Made by a program: the position numbers and the translations under genes
In this document: piece after piece, positions 16,617-24,788 of the stretch
Layout of the letters: the number at the start of each line of letters is the position of its first letter
Position numbering within the stretch: the first letter of the stretch is position 1
Notes under the pieces: model-generated
Seen by the model: the letters and a program-made list of their open reading frames with translations, nothing else
Databases searched by the model: none
Told to the model about the DNA's origin: nothing
Assembly: GCF_947503415.1 (NCBI RefSeq)
Contig: NZ_CANNDS010000001.1
Coordinates: 1,522,501 to 1,586,500, forward strand
Reading direction: 5' to 3'
Length of the DNA stretch: 64,000 nt
Source: an uncultured Tateyamaria sp.
GTDB taxonomy: Bacteria; Pseudomonadota; Alphaproteobacteria; Rhodobacterales; Rhodobacteraceae

Positions 16617-16645
16617 GGTTGGCGGCGGGGTGAACCCCGCCCTAC
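16617..16645 (-). repeat. REP-like palindromic element (GTAGGGCGGG type)
   Basis: On the minus strand the element begins GTAGGGCGGG and folds through a GGGGTTCACCCC core back to CCGCC. The same plan (GTARGGCGG followed by an inverted repeat) recurs at 51572-51631. It sits 20 nt upstream of the leuD start, between leuD and the small secreted-protein gene. Confidence 0.5.
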
Positions 16646-16801
16646 ATCTTGTTGTCTTGGTGTGGCAGACAGGGTGTCACCCCCCGTGCACCATCCGTAC
16701 ACCCCCTGTGCACCCCGACCGCGAAGGTGGTGTAACGGGCTGTTAACCCTTGGGTGCGTGCGTTGGCTGGGGCTTGATGATCCATCGGGTGTGTTCTGAC
16801 G

Positions 16802-17131
16802 TCAGCGTAGCGGTGCGATGCGCAGCGATCCGGTTGATGTTCGATCAACATAAACCGTGCCGGTGCGCATTGTGTATCCGGCAGAGCAGAGTGCGGAGAA
16901 TGTGCGGTCGCCGCTGCTGTCCACCGATGTGGTGAAGCCGGAGATTGCTTTTCCGGGGCAGATCGCTGCAAGGGCGGAACGCACGTCACCGTCGGTGAAG
17001 GCACTTGCCCTTGCATTGCCGATTGCGAAATTGTCGGACAGCGAGAACCAGAATGTCGTGTTTCGGTTCTGTGCCGCGGCGGGGACTGCAACCCCCGCTG
17101 CCACCGCCAATATCGCAAGTGCGCCGCGCAT
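16802..17131 (-). CDS. Small secreted protein, translationally coupled to leuC
   Basis: A 109-residue protein starting [16 protein letters not shown] with a clean signal peptide and A-A-A-Q cleavage site. The mature part (about 89 residues) has two cysteines (I-C-P-G and A-L-C-S-A) likely to form a disulphide, and no family I can name. Its ATG overlaps the leuC stop codon by one base (TAATG), so ribosomes finishing LeuC could re-initiate here. A link to leucine synthesis is not implied by the sequence; simple cotranscription is enough. Confidence 0.72.
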   Translation of the reverse strand: MRGALAILAVAAGVAVPAAAQNRNTTFWFSLSDNFAIGNARASAFTDGDVRSALAAICPGKAISGFTTSVDSSGDRTFSALCSAGYTMRTGTVYVDRTSTGSLRIAPLR

Positions 17132-18534
17132 TACATCAGGTCCCGCACGTCTGTCAGTTTGCCGGTGATGGCCGCAGCCGCCGCCATTCCGGGGGACACG
17201 AGGTGCGTGCGGCCCTTGTAGCCTTGCCGCCCCTCGAAGTTCCGGTTGGAGGTGGAGGCGCAGCGTTCGCCTTCGCTCAGCTGGTCGGGGTTCATGGCAA
17301 GGCACATGGAACAGCCCGCGAGCCGCCATTCGAATCCCGCCTCTTTGAAGATGTCGGCCAGCCCTTCTTCCTCGGCCTGTGCGCGCACGAGGCCCGAGCC
17401 GGGCACGACCATGGCGCGTTTGACGGCCACTTTCTTGCCCTTCAGGATTTCCGCAGCGGCGCGCAGGTCTTCGATCCGGCCATTGGTACAGGAGCCGATG
17501 AACACGGTGTCAATCTCGATCTCGGACAGCGGTGTGCCGGGCGTCAGACCCATATAGTCGAGCGAGCGTTGGGCCGCGCCGACCTTGCCGCCTTCGAAGT
17601 CATCCGCCGACGGCACGGTGGCCGTGATCGGCAGCACGTCTTCGGGCGAGGTGCCCCATGTCACAACCGGTGCGATGTCTTCGCCCTTGATCGTGATGAC
17701 CTTGTCCCACTGGGCGTCATCATCCGAATAAAGCGTTTTCCACCATGCAAGGGCGGCTTCGAACTGCGCGCCTTTGGGGGCGTGGGGGCGGCCCTTCACG
17801 TATTCAAAGGTTTTCTCGTCCGGTGCGATCAGGCCAGCGCGCGCGCCGCCTTCGATGGCCATGTTGCAGACGGTCATGCGCCCTTCCATGGACAGGTCGC
17901 GGATCGCTTCGCCGCAATATTCGATGACGTAGCCGGTGCCGCCTGCGGTGCCCGTTTCGCCAATCACCGACAGGGTGATGTCCTTGGCCGTGACGCCGGG
18001 GCGCAGCTTGCCCGTGATCTCGACCTTCATGTTCTTGGATTTCTTCTGGATCAGCGTCTGGGTTGCCAACACGTGCTCCACCTCGGACGTGCCGATGCCG
18101 TGGGCCAGTGCGCCAAACGCACCGTGGGTGGCGGTGTGGCTGTCACCGCACACGACCGTCATGCCCGGCAGGGTCCAGCCCTGTTCAGGACCGACGATGT
18201 GCACGATGCCTTGGCGCACGTCGGACACGGGGTAGTAGTGGATGCCGAAATCCTTGGCGTTCTTGTCGAGCGCTTCGACCTGCACGCGGCTGTCTTCGGT
18301 CATGGTGGCGGCGTTGGCGCGGTCCAGCGTGGTGGGCACGTTGTGGTCCGGCACGGCGATGGTCTTGTCGGGCGCGCGGACGGGGCGATTTGCCATGCGC
18401 AGCCCTTCGAAGGCTTGCGGGCTGGTCACTTCGTGCACGAGGTGCCGGTCGATATAAAGCAGGCAGGTGCCATCGTCGGCTTCGTGCGCGACATGGGCAT
18501 CCCAGATTTTGTCATAGAGCGTCTTGGGGGACAT
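17131..18534 (-). CDS. leuC: 3-isopropylmalate dehydratase, large subunit
   Basis: A 467-residue aconitase-superfamily subunit of normal length. The [4Fe-4S] ligands are visible in I-G-S-C-T-N-G-R and in C-S-M-C-L-A-M-N, and the substrate block [17 protein letters not shown] is intact. With LeuD it converts 2-isopropylmalate to 3-isopropylmalate. The ATG follows a strong GGGAGAG. A 235-nt gap separates it from the divergent mscS-type gene, which should hold promoters for both; I see no Leu-rich leader peptide or attenuator. Confidence 0.97.
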   Translation of the reverse strand: MSPKTLYDKIWDAHVAHEADDGTCLLYIDRHLVHEVTSPQAFEGLRMANRPVRAPDKTIAVPDHNVPTTLDRANAATMTEDSRVQVEALDKNAKDFGIHYYPVSDVRQGIVHIVGPEQGWTLPGMTVVCGDSHTATHGAFGALAHGIGTSEVEHVLATQTLIQKKSKNMKVEITGKLRPGVTAKDITLSVIGETGTAGGTGYVIEYCGEAIRDLSMEGRMTVCNMAIEGGARAGLIAPDEKTFEYVKGRPHAPKGAQFEAALAWWKTLYSDDDAQWDKVITIKGEDIAPVVTWGTSPEDVLPITATVPSADDFEGGKVGAAQRSLDYMGLTPGTPLSEIEIDTVFIGSCTNGRIEDLRAAAEILKGKKVAVKRAMVVPGSGLVRAQAEEEGLADIFKEAGFEWRLAGCSMCLAMNPDQLSEGERCASTSNRNFEGRQGYKGRTHLVSPGMAAAAAITGKLTDVRDLM

Positions 18535-18769
18535 GGGTCCTCTCCCTTCGGAAAACGGATTTTGAGATGGATGGAGGGCAAGCCGCCTTATAGGCGTGCC
18601 AGCACCGTGTGCGTCGCCCCGAAAAAGCGTTCGCGCAGCCGTGCGCGGTCATCCATGTCGAACAGGCGTGTCATGCGTGCCAGATAACGGGATTCCATGC
18701 GCCGATCAAGCGAGGTTCGATTGATCACCCGGCGTGGGCGTTGCATGCTGCCCGGAACGGAGGGCAGCG

Positions 18770-20167
18770 ATGAGCAATCACACGGACAGCACCGGCAACG
18801 AGATTGCCGACGCGCTGAATTCCGCGGCGGAAGCGGCAGCGCTGGGCGAGTCGCAGGATGGCGAGACGCTGCTGGAAGTGGTCGCATCGCTGGCACTGTT
18901 GCTGCTGGAGCATGCGCAGACCCTGTTGTCATCACTGTTGCGGCCCTGGGTGGCCTACCAGATCGGCATCGCCCTCTTGGTGTTTGTGGCGGCGTTGCTG
19001 CTGCGCCGGACCCTTGGTCCGCGCATTCGGGAATGGATGGGCACGCGCGAAGGCTGGCCCAAATGGCGTATGCGTGTGCTTGTGGTCGTGCATCAAAGGC
19101 TGCGTGCGATCTTTTTCGTTGTCCTGATCTGGATGGTTGTCTGGATCATGCGCGAGGTGACGTGGCCGTCGCGGTCCTATGTGCTTGGCCTGATTGCAAC
19201 GCTGGCCACGGCGTGGCTGCTGGTTGTCTTTGCAACGCGGTTGATCCGCTCGATCTTTTTGCGCCGGACAGTGCGGTACGGGGCGTATATCTATGTCACG
19301 CTTTACGTGCTGGGCCTTGTGGACGAGGCGGCAGAGGTGCTGGACGCCGCCGCGTTCAGCATCGGGGAGTTCCGGATATCGGCCCTGCTGATCGTGCAGG
19401 GCGTTGTGATCATCGGCTGTCTTCTGGCGCTGGCCCGTTTTGTCACGGTCACCACGTCCAGCCGCATTCAGGCCAACGAAGATATCTCGCCCTCTATGCG
19501 CGTGCTGATCGTGAAGGTCGTGCAGATCGGGTTTTACGCCATCGCTTTTTACGCCGGTGTGCGGGCGTTGGGGATCGATCTGACGGGACTGGCCGTGCTG
19601 TCCGGTGCCATCGGTGTGGGCCTTGGCTTTGGTCTGCAAAAGGTGGTGTCGAACCTTGTGTCGGGCGTCATCATCCTGCTTGATAAATCCATCAAACCCG
19701 GTGACGTGATCTCGCTGGGCGACACGTTCGGGTGGATCCAGACGCTGGGCGCGCGCTATGCCTCGGTCGTGACGCGCGACGGGCGCGAATACCTGATCCC
19801 GAACGAAGACCTGATCACCGGGCAGGTGGTCAACTGGTCTCATTCCAACGATTTTGTCCGCCTCGATATTTACTTTGGCACGTCTTATGGCTGTGACCCG
19901 CACAAGGTCCGCAAGCTGGCGATTGAGGCCGCGAAGGAGGTCGAGCGCGTGCTGTCCTCGCGCCCGCCGGTGTGTCACATCGTGGGCTTTGGCGACAGTT
20001 CGGTGGACTACATCCTGCGCTTCTGGATCACGGACCCGACCGGGGGCCTGACCAATATCAGGGGCAATGTGTATCTGGCCTTGTGGGACGCGTTCAAAGA
20101 GAACAACATTTCCATTCCGTTCCCGCAGCGCGAGGTTCGGTTGTTGGGAGAGGACGACGGATCATGA
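18770..20167 (+). CDS. Mechanosensitive ion channel, MscS family
   Basis: A 465-residue inner-membrane protein with four or more hydrophobic segments between about residues 55 and 290, then the MscS pore-lining helix and beta domain: G-L-A-V-L-S-G-A-I-G-V-G-L-G-F-G-L-Q-K, S-N-L-V-S-G-V-I-I-L and P-G-D-V-I-S-L-G-D-T-F-G-W-I. It opens on membrane tension to release solutes during osmotic downshock (known). ATG 18770 has GGAGGG upstream and is preferred over a start 36 nt earlier. Its stop overlaps the next start (ATGA). Confidence 0.92.
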   Translation: MSNHTDSTGNEIADALNSAAEAAALGESQDGETLLEVVASLALLLLEHAQTLLSSLLRPWVAYQIGIALLVFVAALLLRRTLGPRIREWMGTREGWPKWRMRVLVVVHQRLRAIFFVVLIWMVVWIMREVTWPSRSYVLGLIATLATAWLLVVFATRLIRSIFLRRTVRYGAYIYVTLYVLGLVDEAAEVLDAAAFSIGEFRISALLIVQGVVIIGCLLALARFVTVTTSSRIQANEDISPSMRVLIVKVVQIGFYAIAFYAGVRALGIDLTGLAVLSGAIGVGLGFGLQKVVSNLVSGVIILLDKSIKPGDVISLGDTFGWIQTLGARYASVVTRDGREYLIPNEDLITGQVVNWSHSNDFVRLDIYFGTSYGCDPHKVRKLAIEAAKEVERVLSSRPPVCHIVGFGDSSVDYILRFWITDPTGGLTNIRGNVYLALWDAFKENNISIPFPQREVRLLGEDDGS

Positions 20168-20829
20168 TCCAGATTGCGGAAGGGGCATGGCAAATACCCG
20201 TGATGCCACGCCAGTCGATCAACTGCTATTTGCTGGGCGATGTACTGGTGGATGCGGGCGTCAAACGGTCGGGTCCCAAGCTGCTGCGTGCGCTGCGGGG
20301 CAAAGCCGTGTCGGCGCACGTGCTGACCCACGCCCATCCCGACCATCAGGGTGCAACCGCCGATATGTGCGATGCGCTGAACCTGCCCCTCATGTGTCAC
20401 GCGGATGAACGCGAGGCGGCCGAAACCGGATACGTTCTGGGCTCATTTCCGAAACCCAACGCGCTCATGGCGCGGATGCAGCAGACGTTCTTTGCCGGGC
20501 GGGGGCATCCGGTTGCCCGAACCTTGGTCGAGGGGGACAATGTGGGCGGATTTCAGGTGGTGGAGACGCCCGGCCATACGCGCGGCCACATCTCGTTCTG
20601 GCGGGCGTCGGATGGCGTGCTGATTGCCGGTGATGCGGCCGTCGGCATGAACCTGTTTACCACGAAGCCTGAGCTTGGCCTGCCCTTGGGCGTTGCGACC
20701 TGGGATATGGGCGCGGCCAGGCAGTCGATCCGTAAGCTTGCAGCCTTGCAGCCCAAGAAAGTGGCGTTTGGGCATGGGCCAGCTGTCGACGGTGCGACAT
20801 TTGTGCGGTTTGCCGAGGGTCTGGCCTAG
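20164..20829 (+). CDS. Metallo-beta-lactamase-fold hydrolase
   Basis: A 221-residue cytoplasmic protein with the metal-binding signature T-H-A-H-P-D-H-Q-G (HxHxDH), a later G-H-T-R-G-H histidine, the bridging aspartate in I-A-G-D-A-A and a final histidine in F-G-H-G-P. The fold binds two metals, usually zinc, and hydrolyses thioesters, lactones or phosphodiesters depending on subfamily. It is coupled to the MscS-type gene by ATGA and followed 51 nt later by a flavin reductase. Substrate unknown. Confidence 0.88.
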   Translation: MIQIAEGAWQIPVMPRQSINCYLLGDVLVDAGVKRSGPKLLRALRGKAVSAHVLTHAHPDHQGATADMCDALNLPLMCHADEREAAETGYVLGSFPKPNALMARMQQTFFAGRGHPVARTLVEGDNVGGFQVVETPGHTRGHISFWRASDGVLIAGDAAVGMNLFTTKPELGLPLGVATWDMGAARQSIRKLAALQPKKVAFGHGPAVDGATFVRFAEGLA

Positions 20830-20880
20830 GCGCGGAACAGGACAGGTGTCGAGGCGTTGGGTGATCAAAGGAGACACCAC

Positions 20881-21552
20881 ATGCCACACACCATGACCCT
20901 GCGAGACGTCGCGCAATTGACCCACGACACGCATCGGTACGTTTTCGGACGCCCTGCCAATTTCGATTTCAAACCCGGACAGGCCGCAGAGCTTGCGATC
21001 TGCCGGGATGGATGGCGCGATGCGTCGCGGCCCTTCACCTTTACCTCCCTGCCCGAAGACGATGAATTGGAATTTGTCATCAAGAGCTATCCGAGCAAGG
21101 ACGGTGTGACCGATGAACTGACCGACATCGAGCCCGGCACCGTCTTCGAGATGGACGGCCCCTTTGGCGCAATCGAGGACAAGGGACCAGGTGTGTTTCT
21201 CGCGGCGGGTGTCGGCATCACGCCGTTCATCGCGATCCTGCGCCACCGCGCCCGCGCGGGCACGCTGAAGGGCTGCCACCTGATCTTTTCCAACACATGC
21301 GCAAAGGACATTATTCTACGTGATGAGTGGGATGGGATGACGGACCTGACCGTTGATCACGTGCTGGATCAAGAGCAGGTGGATGGATTGCACCACGGTC
21401 AGGTCGACGGCGCGTTTCTGCGCAAGCATCTGAGCAATTTGGACCGGATGTTCTATATCTGCGGGCCGCAAGCCTATGTGGACGCGATGCGCGATGCCTT
21501 GAGCGAAATGGGCGTGGACAGCGACAAAATCGTCACCGAAGACGGCTGGTAG
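20881..21552 (+). CDS. FAD-dependent oxidoreductase, ferredoxin/flavodoxin reductase type
   Basis: A 223-residue protein with the ferredoxin-NADP reductase fold and no 2Fe-2S domain. The flavin-binding motif is R-P-F-T-F-T-S, the nucleotide-binding block is A-A-G-V-G-I-T-P-F-I-A-I-L, and the C-terminal N-A-D(P)-site segment is Y-I-C-G-P-Q-A-Y-V. It would shuttle electrons between NAD(P)H and an unknown partner. A textbook AAGGAG precedes ATG 20881. It may share a transcript with the two genes upstream. Confidence 0.86.
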   Translation: MPHTMTLRDVAQLTHDTHRYVFGRPANFDFKPGQAAELAICRDGWRDASRPFTFTSLPEDDELEFVIKSYPSKDGVTDELTDIEPGTVFEMDGPFGAIEDKGPGVFLAAGVGITPFIAILRHRARAGTLKGCHLIFSNTCAKDIILRDEWDGMTDLTVDHVLDQEQVDGLHHGQVDGAFLRKHLSNLDRMFYICGPQAYVDAMRDALSEMGVDSDKIVTEDGW

Positions 21553-21564
21553 GCCCGGCCCGGA

Positions 21565-21810
21565 TCAAGAGCGCAGAACGTCGGCCGGTTGCAGGTCGGC
21601 GCTCTGAACATCCGCCTCAAGCAGATCGCCCGGTTGGCAGTCGAGGGCGGCGCACAGCTTTGCCAGCGTTTCGAAGCGGATGCCTTTGACCTTGCCTGAT
21701 TTGAGCAGGCTGAGGTTTTGTTCGGTGATGCCAATCTGGGCCGCCAGATCGCGCCCCTTGATCTTGCGCAGCGCCATCATCACGTCGAGGCGGACGATGA
21801 TGCCGGTCAT
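21565..21810 (-). CDS. XRE-family small HTH regulator (partner of DUF2975 protein)
   Basis: An 81-residue Cro/C1-type DNA-binding protein; the helix-turn-helix spans about residues 14-50 (M-A-L-R-K-I-K-G, then L-A-A-Q-I-G-I-T-E-Q-N-L-S-L-L-K). It resembles the YozG-like regulators that regularly follow a DUF2975 membrane protein. Its ATG overlaps the stop of that gene (ATGA). Such pairs look like a membrane sensor with a regulator and probably autoregulate (inference). An inner ATG near residue 11 could also be used. Confidence 0.87.
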   Translation of the reverse strand: MTGIIVRLDVMMALRKIKGRDLAAQIGITEQNLSLLKSGKVKGIRFETLAKLCAALDCQPGDLLEADVQSADLQPADVLRS

Positions 21811-22340
21811 ACGAATTCCTTGTTCTCGGTCATCAGCCGCGCCGCTTCGGACTGGATGTATCCAAACAGGGTGAGCACCGCCGCTGCCAGAAGCAGGAAC
21901 AACCCGGTGCCATCAATCGCGACGGACAGCGTGCGTTGGCCCGGTGCGTTGTTCCAGGTAAGCGCCAGGATGACCAACGTGTGGCTGAACACGTTGATCA
22001 CTGCCAGCGCCAACAGCCCTTGGCCGATGCGCAGGACTTGTCGGGCCGTGTCACTTTCAAATATGTCCCCGTCCGCGCAGGCGGCCAACCAGCTGCGAAT
22101 GCACCACAGCACCCACAACAGAAGTCCGAAGGATGCGACTTCGACCATGCGCCAAAGGCCGATGGCCCATGGTCCGGGCGTGTCGGGAAAGTGTGTAGTG
22201 GCGTAATCCTCGCGCAATGCCGCAACGCCGAGCCCGCCATCGGCAATGCTGATGGCAGCAGCCACGCACAGCAGCGTGATCAGGCCGATGGTGGCCCATT
22301 CGAACGTGCGGGCGCGGCGGGCGAATATGTCGTCTTGCAT
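21807..22340 (-). CDS. DUF2975-domain membrane protein
   Basis: A 177-residue protein with four hydrophobic segments (about 15-33, 65-85, 108-130 and 145-165), in line with the DUF2975 family. It precedes and overlaps the XRE regulator, the usual gene order for this pair. The promoter probably lies in the AT-rich stretch upstream (about 22345-22400), which stands out in this GC-rich genome. Family function is not established; the constant linkage suggests the membrane protein modulates the regulator. Confidence 0.85.
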   Translation of the reverse strand: MQDDIFARRARTFEWATIGLITLLCVAAAISIADGGLGVAALREDYATTHFPDTPGPWAIGLWRMVEVASFGLLLWVLWCIRSWLAACADGDIFESDTARQVLRIGQGLLALAVINVFSHTLVILALTWNNAPGQRTLSVAIDGTGLFLLLAAAVLTLFGYIQSEAARLMTENKEFV

Positions 22341-22408
22341 GAGGTGTTCCTGTTTAATATCTAAAACTTAATGTAAAACAGTAATTAATGATTCGAAAGA
22401 GGTAAACA

Positions 22409-22471
22409 GTGGTAAGGCAGACCATCCTGTTCATTGCGATTTTATTGGGGATTTTCGCGCAGACCCAATAG
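22409..22471 (+). CDS. Possible 20-residue hydrophobic peptide
   Basis: A GTG-started reading frame of 20 codons preceded by AAAGAGG at a 6-nt spacing. The product is one hydrophobic segment with a charged start (M-V-R-Q-T-I-L-F-I) and a polar end (F-A-Q-T-Q). It lies divergent to the DUF2975 gene in an otherwise empty 342-nt stretch. A real small membrane peptide is possible, but length alone makes chance occurrence quite likely. Confidence 0.25.
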   Translation: MVRQTILFIAILLGIFAQTQ

Positions 22472-22626
22472 GACGCGTCGAAGGTCAGATCACATTTTGG
22501 CTTCGATCATTTCGCAACGGAAGATCACGGAATGTCGCGCCTACATTGAAATGTCGCATGCGCGTTGTTACGATCAGGTTATCCCAGCGCCGGGGATTTT
22601 GGACGGCGTGCTGACTAAGGAGGACA

Positions 22627-22683
22627 ATGTCCTGTCAATCTCTGCCGACGCGGTGTACTCCGCCGATGGAGCCGCGGCTGTAA
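22627..22683 (+). CDS. Possible leader peptide coupled to rsfS
   Basis: An 18-codon frame (M-S-C-Q-S-L-P-T-R-C-T-P-P-M-E-P-R-L) follows the best Shine-Dalgarno of the area, TAAGGAGG, though only 3 nt separate it from the ATG. Its TAA stop overlaps the rsfS ATG as TAATG, while rsfS itself has no close Shine-Dalgarno. This fits translational coupling. The alternative is that the AAGGAGG serves an in-frame CTG start of rsfS at 22632 (spacing 8), which would lengthen RsfS by 17 residues. Confidence 0.4.
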   Translation: MSCQSLPTRCTPPMEPRL

Positions 22684-23042
22684 TGGCCGCTCCCAAAACG
22701 CAAGCCACAAGCGAGGGTATCCTTGAGGCTGTGCTGTCTTCCCTCTCAGACGACAAGGCCGAAGATGTTGTGCAGATCGATCTGCGCGGCAAGACGGCCA
22801 TGGGTGATCACATGGTCATCTGTTCCGGTCGGTCGTCCCGCCAGGTGGCGGCGATTTCCGAAAAGCTGGTCGAACGGCTGAAGGCCAAGTTTGGCATTTC
22901 AACCCGGGTTGAGGGCAAGGATACTGGCGATTGGGTCCTGATCGACACGGGCGATGTGATCGTCCACGTGTTCCGTCCCGAAGTGCGCGAGTTTTACCAG
23001 TTGGAGAAGATGTGGCAGCCAAGCGCTGCTGCGACCAACTGA
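22683..23042 (+). CDS. rsfS: Ribosome silencing factor RsfS
   Basis: A 119-residue Iojap/RsfS protein. Core motifs are D-D-K-A-E-D-V-V-Q-I-D-L-R-G-K, M-V-I-C-S-G-R-S-S-R-Q-V, E-G-K-D-T-G-D-W-V-L-I-D-T-G-D-V-I-V-H-V-F and R-E-F-Y-Q-L-E-K-M-W. It binds ribosomal protein L14 and blocks 30S-50S joining when nutrients are short (known). Followed closely by rlmH, the usual order. Start chosen at ATG 22683; the frame is open far upstream and other starts are possible (see the leader-peptide entry). Confidence 0.93.
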   Translation: MAAPKTQATSEGILEAVLSSLSDDKAEDVVQIDLRGKTAMGDHMVICSGRSSRQVAAISEKLVERLKAKFGISTRVEGKDTGDWVLIDTGDVIVHVFRPEVREFYQLEKMWQPSAAATN

Positions 23043-23054
23043 TGTAGCGCACCT

Positions 23055-23525
23055 GTGCGTGTGCATATCTGTGCGGTGGGCCGCCTGCGCGGTGGCCCCG
23101 AGGGTGATTTGGTCAAAGACTATGTCACCCGCTTTGACCGCACGGGCCGGGCCCTTGGCCTTGGCCCCCTGACCCTGACCGAAGTCGAAGACCGCAAGGG
23201 CGGCGGCATGGCTGCCGAGGCGGACCTGTTGCGCCGTTCGGTTCCCAAAGGCGCTGTTATGTGCTGTCTGGATGAGCGCGGCAAGGTCGAGCCGTCTCCC
23301 GCCTTTGCCAAGCGGCTTGCGGGGTGGCGGGATATGGGGCGCGCCGATGTCGCCTTTGTCATTGGTGGGGCAGATGGGATTGACCCGTCGCTTCGGTCCG
23401 AGGCCGATCATTTGTTGTCGTTCGGGGCGATGGTGTGGCCGCATATGCTGGTGCGGGTGATGCTGGCCGAGCAGTTGTACCGGGCAGCGTCGATCCTGGC
23501 CGGATCGCCCTATCACCGGGTGTGA
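23055..23525 (+). CDS. rlmH: 23S rRNA (pseudouridine1915-N3)-methyltransferase
   Basis: A 156-residue SPOUT-class enzyme that methylates pseudouridine 1915 in helix 69 of 23S rRNA using S-adenosylmethionine. The knot motifs are visible in the block F-V-I-G-G-A-D-G-I-D-P-S and the C-terminal L-A-E-Q-L-Y-R-A-A-S-I-L-A-G-S-P-Y-H-R. Translation starts at GTG 23055, giving the family-typical beginning M-R-V-H-I-C-A-V-G-R-L. It is 12 nt after rsfS and cotranscribed with it. Confidence 0.95.
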   Translation: MRVHICAVGRLRGGPEGDLVKDYVTRFDRTGRALGLGPLTLTEVEDRKGGGMAAEADLLRRSVPKGAVMCCLDERGKVEPSPAFAKRLAGWRDMGRADVAFVIGGADGIDPSLRSEADHLLSFGAMVWPHMLVRVMLAEQLYRAASILAGSPYHRV

Positions 23526-23565
23526 TCCAAAGGCCGCTTGCGCGACGCGATTTCTTTTCTTGAAT

Positions 23566-23607
23566 GGGGCTCTGCCCCAAACCCCGGGATATTTCTGGCC
23601 AAGAGAA
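23566..23607 (+). repeat. Dispersed intergenic hairpin-plus-motif element, copy 1
   Basis: A GGGGC-tct-GCCCC hairpin is followed by ACCCCGGGATATTTCTGGCCAAG. The same plan (GC-rich hairpin, then a T-rich motif ending in GCAAGATGAAG or a variant) is repeated at 26237, 45007, 46437 and 61187. It lies after rlmH and ends just inside the convergent gene's 3' edge at 23613, so it may serve as a terminator. Confidence 0.5.
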
Positions 23608-23612
23608 GGTGT

Positions 23613-23969
23613 TTAGCTGCCGGGGAGCGGAACGATCGTGGTGCCTTCGTTCCAGCCCTTGGGCAGGTCGCGGGCCTGCACCTGCACCTCTGTCGTACCT
23701 GCCGGGATCACCACGCCGTCGAGGCTGCGCGTGAAGGGTTGTTCGTTTTCATGCGGGTGGAAGAGGACCCGCATGCCCAGTTCGTTTCCGTCCATATCCA
23801 GCACCCGCCAGCCGTCGGCGTAGTGGTCCCAGCCTGTGTCGGGGTGCCTGATCGTCACGGAGAACCGGTATGTGTCGTCGCCGGTTTTCGTGATGGCGAC
23901 ATCTTCGATCACGGGTTCTTCGGCGAAGGCGGGGGCTGCGATCAGCAGCAGGGGCAGCAAACGTTTCAT
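23613..23969 (-). CDS. Small periplasmic protein of unknown function
   Basis: A 118-residue protein with an 18-residue signal peptide (M-K-R-L-L-P-L-L-L-I-A-A-P-A-F-A) and a mature domain of about 100 residues with beta-sandwich-like alternation (Y-R-F-S-V-T-I-R-H-P-D-T-G-W-D-H-Y-A-D-G-W, later V-Q-V-Q-A-R-D-L). The H-P-D-T-G-W-D-H-Y-A-D-G-W block recurs, as far as I recall, in a small conserved proteobacterial family without a name. It stands alone, convergent with rlmH. Confidence 0.78.
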   Translation of the reverse strand: MKRLLPLLLIAAPAFAEEPVIEDVAITKTGDDTYRFSVTIRHPDTGWDHYADGWRVLDMDGNELGMRVLFHPHENEQPFTRSLDGVVIPAGTTEVQVQARDLPKGWNEGTTIVPLPGS

Positions 23970-24005
23970 ATGGGAAGGGTAAGCAGTTGATGGCTGCCTG
24001 TCATG

Positions 24006-24704
24006 TCACGTGTCCGTGCCCAGAAGGATCGTGCGCGATTGGGAGGCAAATTCGCGCCGCCATATCACGGCCAGTGTGAAGGTCGTGGCGACCAGTAGGG
24101 TGATTGGCCCTGCCAACCATGCCACGCAGGCGAGGGCAAAGTAGACCGAGCGCAGGCCGCGGTTGAACGACCGGGCGGCGGTGATGTTGATCTCTGCCGC
24201 TTGGGCGGCGCGGGGGTGGCAGTCGGGGTGTGACGTGTCGTTTGGCACGGCGGCCATGACAACGGCGGCATAGCCGAACAGCCGGTTGGCCCAGACAAAT
24301 TTCAGAAACGCGTTGGTGAGGAACAGGGCGACCACCAGCATCTTTGCCTCCCAGACGAAGGCGGGAGTGTCCATCAAGACGAGGTCGTTGGCGATGCCCG
24401 TGAGCCGTTCTGCATTGCCCAGCAGGGCCAGCGTGCCGCCGATGGCGATCACGGACGTCGAGGCGAAGAAGGCCGTGCCCTGGCGCAGGCTTGCGACAAC
24501 CTGAGCGTCGAAAATCCGCGGTTCGCGCGTGATCATCTGCTGCATCCACTCACGTCGGAAGCCGGCCATGATCTGTGAGGTCGAGGGATGCTTGGAGGCG
24601 GGGTGTTCGATCCGCCAGCCGATCAGCGCCCACCCGAGCACCAGCAAGCCAAGTGCGCCGAAATCGAGAGGGGTGAACAGGCTAAATCGGTCAATCCAGG
24701 TCAT
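24006..24704 (-). CDS. DUF599-family membrane protein
   Basis: A protein of about 232 residues starting M-T-W-I-D-R-F, with four hydrophobic segments (about 12-30, 75-97, 115-140 and 190-220) and the family block W-M-x-x-M-I-T-R-E-P-R-I-F-D-A-Q. DUF599 proteins are widely conserved in proteobacteria and have no proven role. An upstream in-frame start at 24758 would add an unlikely polar extension. The gene is divergent from glcD across an 84-nt gap. Confidence 0.85.
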   Translation of the reverse strand: MTWIDRFSLFTPLDFGALGLLVLGWALIGWRIEHPASKHPSTSQIMAGFRREWMQQMITREPRIFDAQVVASLRQGTAFFASTSVIAIGGTLALLGNAERLTGIANDLVLMDTPAFVWEAKMLVVALFLTNAFLKFVWANRLFGYAAVVMAAVPNDTSHPDCHPRAAQAAEINITAARSFNRGLRSVYFALACVAWLAGPITLLVATTFTLAVIWRREFASQSRTILLGTDT

Positions 24705-24788
24705 GGCTGCGGTCTTACACCGCAGCGTTTGGGATTGCATCCCTGCGGAATTGGTCATATTATTTTACCAATCGCCGGAGGATGCCCC

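Noticed and set aside
17005-18687. A 560-codon open frame on the plus strand
   Set aside because: Shadow of leuC, which has intact iron-sulphur ligands on the minus strand.
18588-18698. A 36-codon minus-strand frame upstream of leuC, examined as a leucine leader peptide
   Set aside because: Leucine codons are scattered rather than in a run, there is no Shine-Dalgarno, and no terminator/antiterminator pair can be drawn.
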